64,000 nt of DNA, taken from the NCBI GenBank assembly GCA_029255685.2, contig CM055311.2, positions 4,326,269 through 4,390,268 on the forward strand, read 5' to 3'. Shown one piece after another: positions 60,191 through 64,000 of the stretch; within the stretch, counting starts at the first letter, position 1; the number at the start of each line of letters is the position of its first letter. The translations under genes and the position numbers were made by a program. Under the pieces are notes generated by a model. It did not search any database and was not told where the DNA came from. It saw nothing but the letters and a program-made list of their open reading frames with translations. The DNA comes from Silene conica. Its lineage: Eukaryota > Streptophyta > Magnoliopsida > Caryophyllales > Caryophyllaceae.

Positions 60191-61636
60191 GCAAAGCCAT
60201 CGCTACCGAAGCTTGAGGATGTAGCTATTATTCGTGAGTTTCCAGATGTTTTCCCAGAAGAGTTGCCAGGGATACCGCCTGAGAGAGATGTGGAGTTTAC
60301 TATTGAGCTTGTTCCAGGTACCAGACCTATATCTAAGGCTCCATACCGAATGGCTCCACCTGAGTTGAAAGAGTTGAAGCAGCAATTAGAAGAAATGATC
60401 GAGAAAGGATTCATTAGACCGAGTGCTTCTCCTTGGGGTGCTCCAGTTCTTTTCGTCAAGAAGAAAGATGGTTCCATGAGACTTTGCATTGATTACAGAG
60501 AGTTGAACAGAGTCACTGTGAAAAACAGATATCCTTTGCCTAGGATTGATGACTTATTTGACCAGCTTAGAGGTGCTTCCAGATTTTCGAAGATTGACCT
60601 TCGTTCCGGTTATCATCAGATTCCAGTGAGGGAGGCTGATATTGCGAAGACTACTTTTCGTACCAGATATGGGCACTTTGAGTTCGTTGTCATGCCTTTT
60701 GGTTTGACAAATGCTCCTGCTATCTTCATGGATCAGATGAACAGGACGTTCAGTGAGTTCCTAGACACTTGTGTTGTGGTGTTTATTGATGATATCCTCA
60801 TTTATTCGAAGACTGATGCTGAGCATGCCGAACATCTTCGATTGATACTTGGGATTTTGCGTCGATAGAAGTGGTTCGCGAAGTTCTCTAAGTGTGAGTT
60901 TTGGCTATCTAAGGTTGCATTTCTTGGACATGTGATATCTAGTGAGAGAGTTATGGTTGATCCCGCAAAGATTGAGGCCGTTGTTGATTGGGAGAGTCTC
61001 AAAGATGTGGGAGAGATTCGTAGTTTCCTCGGTTTGGCTGATTACTACCGCCGATTTGTTGAGGATTTCTCTAGATTGGCTCGTCCGATGACTCAGTTAT
61101 TGAAGAAAGAAGCTAAGTTTGTTTGGACAGATAAGTGTGAGAGCTCATTTCAGGAATTGAAGACTAGGTTGACTTCTGCTCCATTACTTGCTTTGCCAGA
61201 GGTTGGTGTTGACTTCGATGTTTACTGTGATGCTTCTATGTTAGGGCTTGGATGTGTTTTGATGCAGAGTGGTAAGGTGATTGCTTACTCTTCGATACAG
61301 CTGCGAGTTCACGAGGTGAACTATCCGACGCATGACCTTGAGTTAGCTGTTGTTGTTCATGCCTTGAAGATGTGGCGTCATTACTTGATTGGATCTCATT
61401 GTCGCATTTTCACGGATCATAAGAGTTTGAAGTACATTTTCACACAGAAGTACCTTAATATGCGACAGCGTCGATGGTTAGAGTTGGTTAAGGATTATGA
61501 TATTGAGTTGTTATATCATGAGGATAAGGCGAATGTGGTTGCTGATGCGCTTAGCCGCAAGACTTCTCATTCGATGAGTGTTATGCGTGTATTGCCTGAG
61601 GAGCTTTGTTCTGAGTTCCGGAAGTTGAGATTATAG
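60191..61636 (+). pseudogene. Gypsy reverse transcriptase and RNase H
   Basis: RT begins with [20 protein letters not shown] (60240), then [51 protein letters not shown] and the catalytic [12 protein letters not shown] (FIDD, about 60783). A TAG stop lies at 60866. The thumb follows with [20 protein letters not shown] and [15 protein letters not shown]. RNase H has [16 protein letters not shown] (catalytic Asp), [19 protein letters not shown] and [15 protein letters not shown], ending with [11 protein letters not shown] (61530). TAG at 61634. Apart from the stops the domains look complete. Confidence 0.95.
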
Positions 61637-63059
61637 ATGGTTGGTAGTGGTTTTGATTGGTTATCTGCTATGACTGCCGAGTCGACATTATATTGAGAGA
61701 TTCGCCAGGGTTTGCCTACAGATGCTACTTTCCGGAAGTTCGAGGCCAAGATTGCGAGTGGTGAGGCACAGGACTTCGTGATTGGTTCTAATGGTTTTAT
61801 TCGGTTTCGAGGCCGGATGTATATTCCAGATGTGCCAGATTTGAGGAAGAGGGTTTTAGATGAGGCTCACCTGACGCCTTATTCTGTTCATCCGGGCGGC
61901 AAGAAGATGCACAAAGACCTAAGACTTCTATTTTGGTGGCCCGGGATGAAGAAGAACATTTTGGATTACGTGAGTAAGTGTCTGACTTGTCAACAAGTCA
62001 AAATCGAGCATAGGAGGCCAGGTGGTTTGTTACAGCCGCTCCACGTTCCTCAGTGGAAGTGGGAGTGCATTTCGATGGACTTTGTGACTGCATTGCCTAA
62101 GACAGTTGGAGGCAAGGATGTTATTTGGGTTGTGGTTGATAGGTTGACTAAGTGTGCCAGATTTGTGCCTATCCGGGAGACGTGGGATATGGACCGCTTA
62201 GCCCGAGCTTATATTGTCGAGATCGTCCGTTACCATGGTGTCCCGAGAGAGATCGTTTCTGATCGTGATCCTCGTTTCTGTTCCAGATTTTGGAAGGCTC
62301 TACAGGAGGCTATGGGTAGCCGTCTACTGATGAGTACAGCATTTCATGCCGTGACAGATGGACAGTCCGAGAGGACTATTCAGACATTAGAGGACTTGCT
62401 CCGTGCTTGTGCACTTGATTTCCAGAGTTCGTGGGAACAGTGTCTACCGTTAGTTGAGTTTTCCTACAACAACAGCTTTCACTCATCTATTGGTATGGCT
62501 CTGTATGAGGCGCTCTATGGTAAGAAGTGTCGTAGCCCGATCTGTTGGGATCAGGCGAGCGACGTGCACGACCTAGGACCAGACCAGTTGGCTGCGACGA
62601 TTGATCACGTCCAGCTTATTAGAGACAGGATGAAGGCCGCACAGGATCGGCAGAAATCCTATGCAGATGTCCGTCGTAGACCTCTCGAGTTTGAGGTGGG
62701 TGACAGAGTTTTCCTCCGTGTTTCACCGATGAAGGGCGTCAAGAGGTTTGGCATTAAGGGCAAGCTGAGCCCTAAGTATATTGGGCCATTCGAGGTCGTG
62801 AAGAGGATTGGTGTTGCTGCTTATCGATTGGACTTGCCTCCTAGTTTGGGCAAGGTTGATAGTGTCTTTCATGTTTCTCAGCTCCGCAAGTACGTTAGTG
62901 ACCCTAGTCAAGTGCTTCATAGAGAGATCGAGAACCTAGAGCCGAGTCTTGCTTTCGAGGAGCGTCCCGTGAAGATTCTAGACCGTCAGGACAGGAAGCT
63001 TAGGAGCAAGGTGGTGCCCTTAGTGAAGATCCTTTGGCGATGCGGCGATGTTGAGGAGT
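61637..63059 (+). pseudogene. Gypsy integrase
   Basis: Inserts the DNA copy into the genome. The long open part starts at 61712 after a TGA at about 61694. H2C2 zinc finger: HLTPYSVHPGGKKMH with CLTCQQVKIEH (61870-62010). Core: MDFVTALPK (first Asp), VSDRDPRFCSRFWKALQEAM (second Asp) and GQSERTIQTLEDLLRACAL (Glu) in D,D-35-E spacing. The C-terminal GPF/Y-type segment YIGPFEVVKRIG and VFHVSQLRKYV follow (62780-62900). The core reads without stops. Confidence 0.95.
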
Positions 63060-63115
63060 AGACGTGGGAGCCTGAGGCGTCGATGCGTGCTACGCATCCT
63101 TCTCTTTTCGAGTGA
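62985..63115 (+). pseudogene. Chromodomain tail of the gypsy pol
   Basis: After the integrase comes RKLRSKVVPLVKILW, then a TAG at 63060, then TWEPEASMRATHPSLFE with the closing stop at about 63113. This is the group II (CR-type) chromodomain of Tekay-like chromoviruses, thought to steer insertion to heterochromatin. The stop removes the last strand and helix. Confidence 0.85.
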
Positions 63116-63182
63116 GATATAGTTATCTAGAATTTATCTTCGTTCGAGTTTCGAGGACGAAACTTTTTGAAGTTGGGGTGAT
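63116..63182 (+). promoter_or_regulatory. Gypsy 3' hairpin and polypurine tract
   Basis: AGTTTCG-AGGA-CGAAACT (about 63147-63166) can form a hairpin, followed by AAGTTGGGGTGAT, the likely polypurine primer for plus-strand synthesis, directly before TGTAACATCCCG. The same arrangement is seen in LARD-1 and LARD-2. Confidence 0.7.
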
Positions 63183-64000
63183 TGTAACATCCCGTATTTT
63201 CGAAATTATATTTTAAAGGTTTTAAATTATTTTTATGGAATAAATAATATTTTAATATTTAATGTTAAGTTAGTTTAATATAATCCGTAAGATCCGTCTT
63301 AAGAACCTTAAGTCCTTAAGACGAAATAACTTGGCAAGTTAAATCCGTCTCAAGAAAACCCGTTCACTTCAAAAAGCCCGTTTTCATTTAAACGGAAAAG
63401 GACAATTAAAACCCTAAACCCATTTGTGTATGTCGACATAATCATCTTTCACAAAACATAACACTGCTTCTCCATTTTCTCTTTTCTCCTTAAATCTTTC
63501 AAGCTTCAAATCGATTTTCAGTCATCATCCGATTTCCAAACCAAGGCATGTTATACATTTCTGAAATCCTCTTGAAATTTGCAAGACATCTATCACTTCC
63601 AATTTCCATTTCGTCCAACTTGAAAAATGGACTATTTTTTGTAGAATTCGATTTAAGCTTCTCATAATCGTTTTTCATGTTGTAGGAGAAGGTTTAGAGG
63701 ATCCTGACGTGGACAGTTACATCATTGAAGAGGAGCTAGGAGCATAACCGCTTTAGAGGTGACGATAATGAGAAACCCGGCCTTTATTGTGATATTAGCA
63801 TGTTTCTTGACTTTGATGATGTTAGTTTCTGATTTTGTACATAGTGATTGTTGTTAAGATTTAAAATCATGCTAGGAATGCATGAGAATGACTTTTAGAT
63901 GCTTTGATTGTGTTTCATATGCTTAGATGATGAAATTTCAAAAATCCTATGCTTAAGACGAATACCACGTATGAACTTGTTGTGGTATTATTGTAGAAAT
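63183..64000 (+). repeat. Gypsy 3' LTR, first 818 bp
   Basis: Aligns with 55519-56338 with few differences, many of them C/T or G/A (for example GACGTGGATAG against GACGTGGACAG). The remainder is outside the window. Confidence 0.95.

Larger units (their letters stand above)
55519..64000 (+). mobile_element. Gypsy chromovirus (Tekay-like), 3' LTR runs off the window
   Basis: 5' LTR 55519-58506, primer site, gag, pol with C-terminal chromodomain, polypurine tract and 3' LTR from 63183. Gene order gag-protease-RT-RNase H-integrase-chromodomain, a long LTR of 2.99 kb and a group II-type chromodomain are features of plant Tekay/Del chromoviruses. LTRs look very similar in the 818 bases that can be compared. 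At least eight in-frame stops. It inserted into the copia gag at 55518. Confidence 0.95.

Overview
This is nuclear DNA of a flowering plant. The window holds plant-type Ty1/copia and Ty3/gypsy LTR retrotransposons, an L1-type LINE, CACTA DNA transposons, a tRNA-derived SINE, MITEs and one intron-bearing WRKY transcription factor gene with a dicot-like short-intron structure. I cannot name the species. It is an AT-rich, heavily nested repeat region. The only host gene I can support is the WRKY gene on the minus strand (45718 to 44089).

Layout. 1-4454: a non-autonomous copia element with only a gag gene (probably with a small intron), followed by its 3' LTR. 4455-4754: gypsy LTR fragment that interrupts a minus-strand LINE (4755-8370). 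8380-10800: higher-order tandem array with a snRNA-promoter-like motif. 10830-11718: 3' part of a gypsy LTR. 11719-26760: a CACTA transposon (TSD GTG). Inside it sit a SINE (12040-12204) and a copia-like element (12303-24902, TSD TATCC), and inside that a large non-coding retrotransposon, LARD-1 (15964-24699, TSD ACACA). 26764-27955: the rest of the interrupted gypsy element, reduced to LTR end, a degenerate primer site and a broken integrase. 27956-42267: a second CACTA element (minus strand) holding a Stowaway-like MITE and LARD-2 (29836-41788, TSD TAGAA), which itself contains a solo LTR (32900-35441). 42268-42961: gypsy LTR end. 42962-43850: truncated copia gag and LTR. 44089-45830: WRKY gene and promoter. 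47541-52322: nearly complete but decayed copia element (minus). 54099-55518: 5' part of another copia element. 55519-64000: gypsy Tekay-like chromovirus with decayed gag-pol and chromodomain, 3' LTR running off the window.

How it fits together. LARD-1, LARD-2, the solo LTR at 32900 and the LTR end at 11718 are one related family. They share LTR ends, a tRNA-Met primer site, a leader, a hairpin inside the LTR and a duplicated hairpin plus polypurine module at the 3' end of the internal region, but carry no protein genes. They would have to be mobilised by a gypsy relative such as the Tekay-type element at the right edge. Most autonomous-type reading frames are broken, often by TAG at positions where CAG is expected, which suggests decay by deamination of methylated cytosines. 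The WRKY gene, in contrast, has intact splice sites and no stops, but carries two deviations in its DNA-binding domain.
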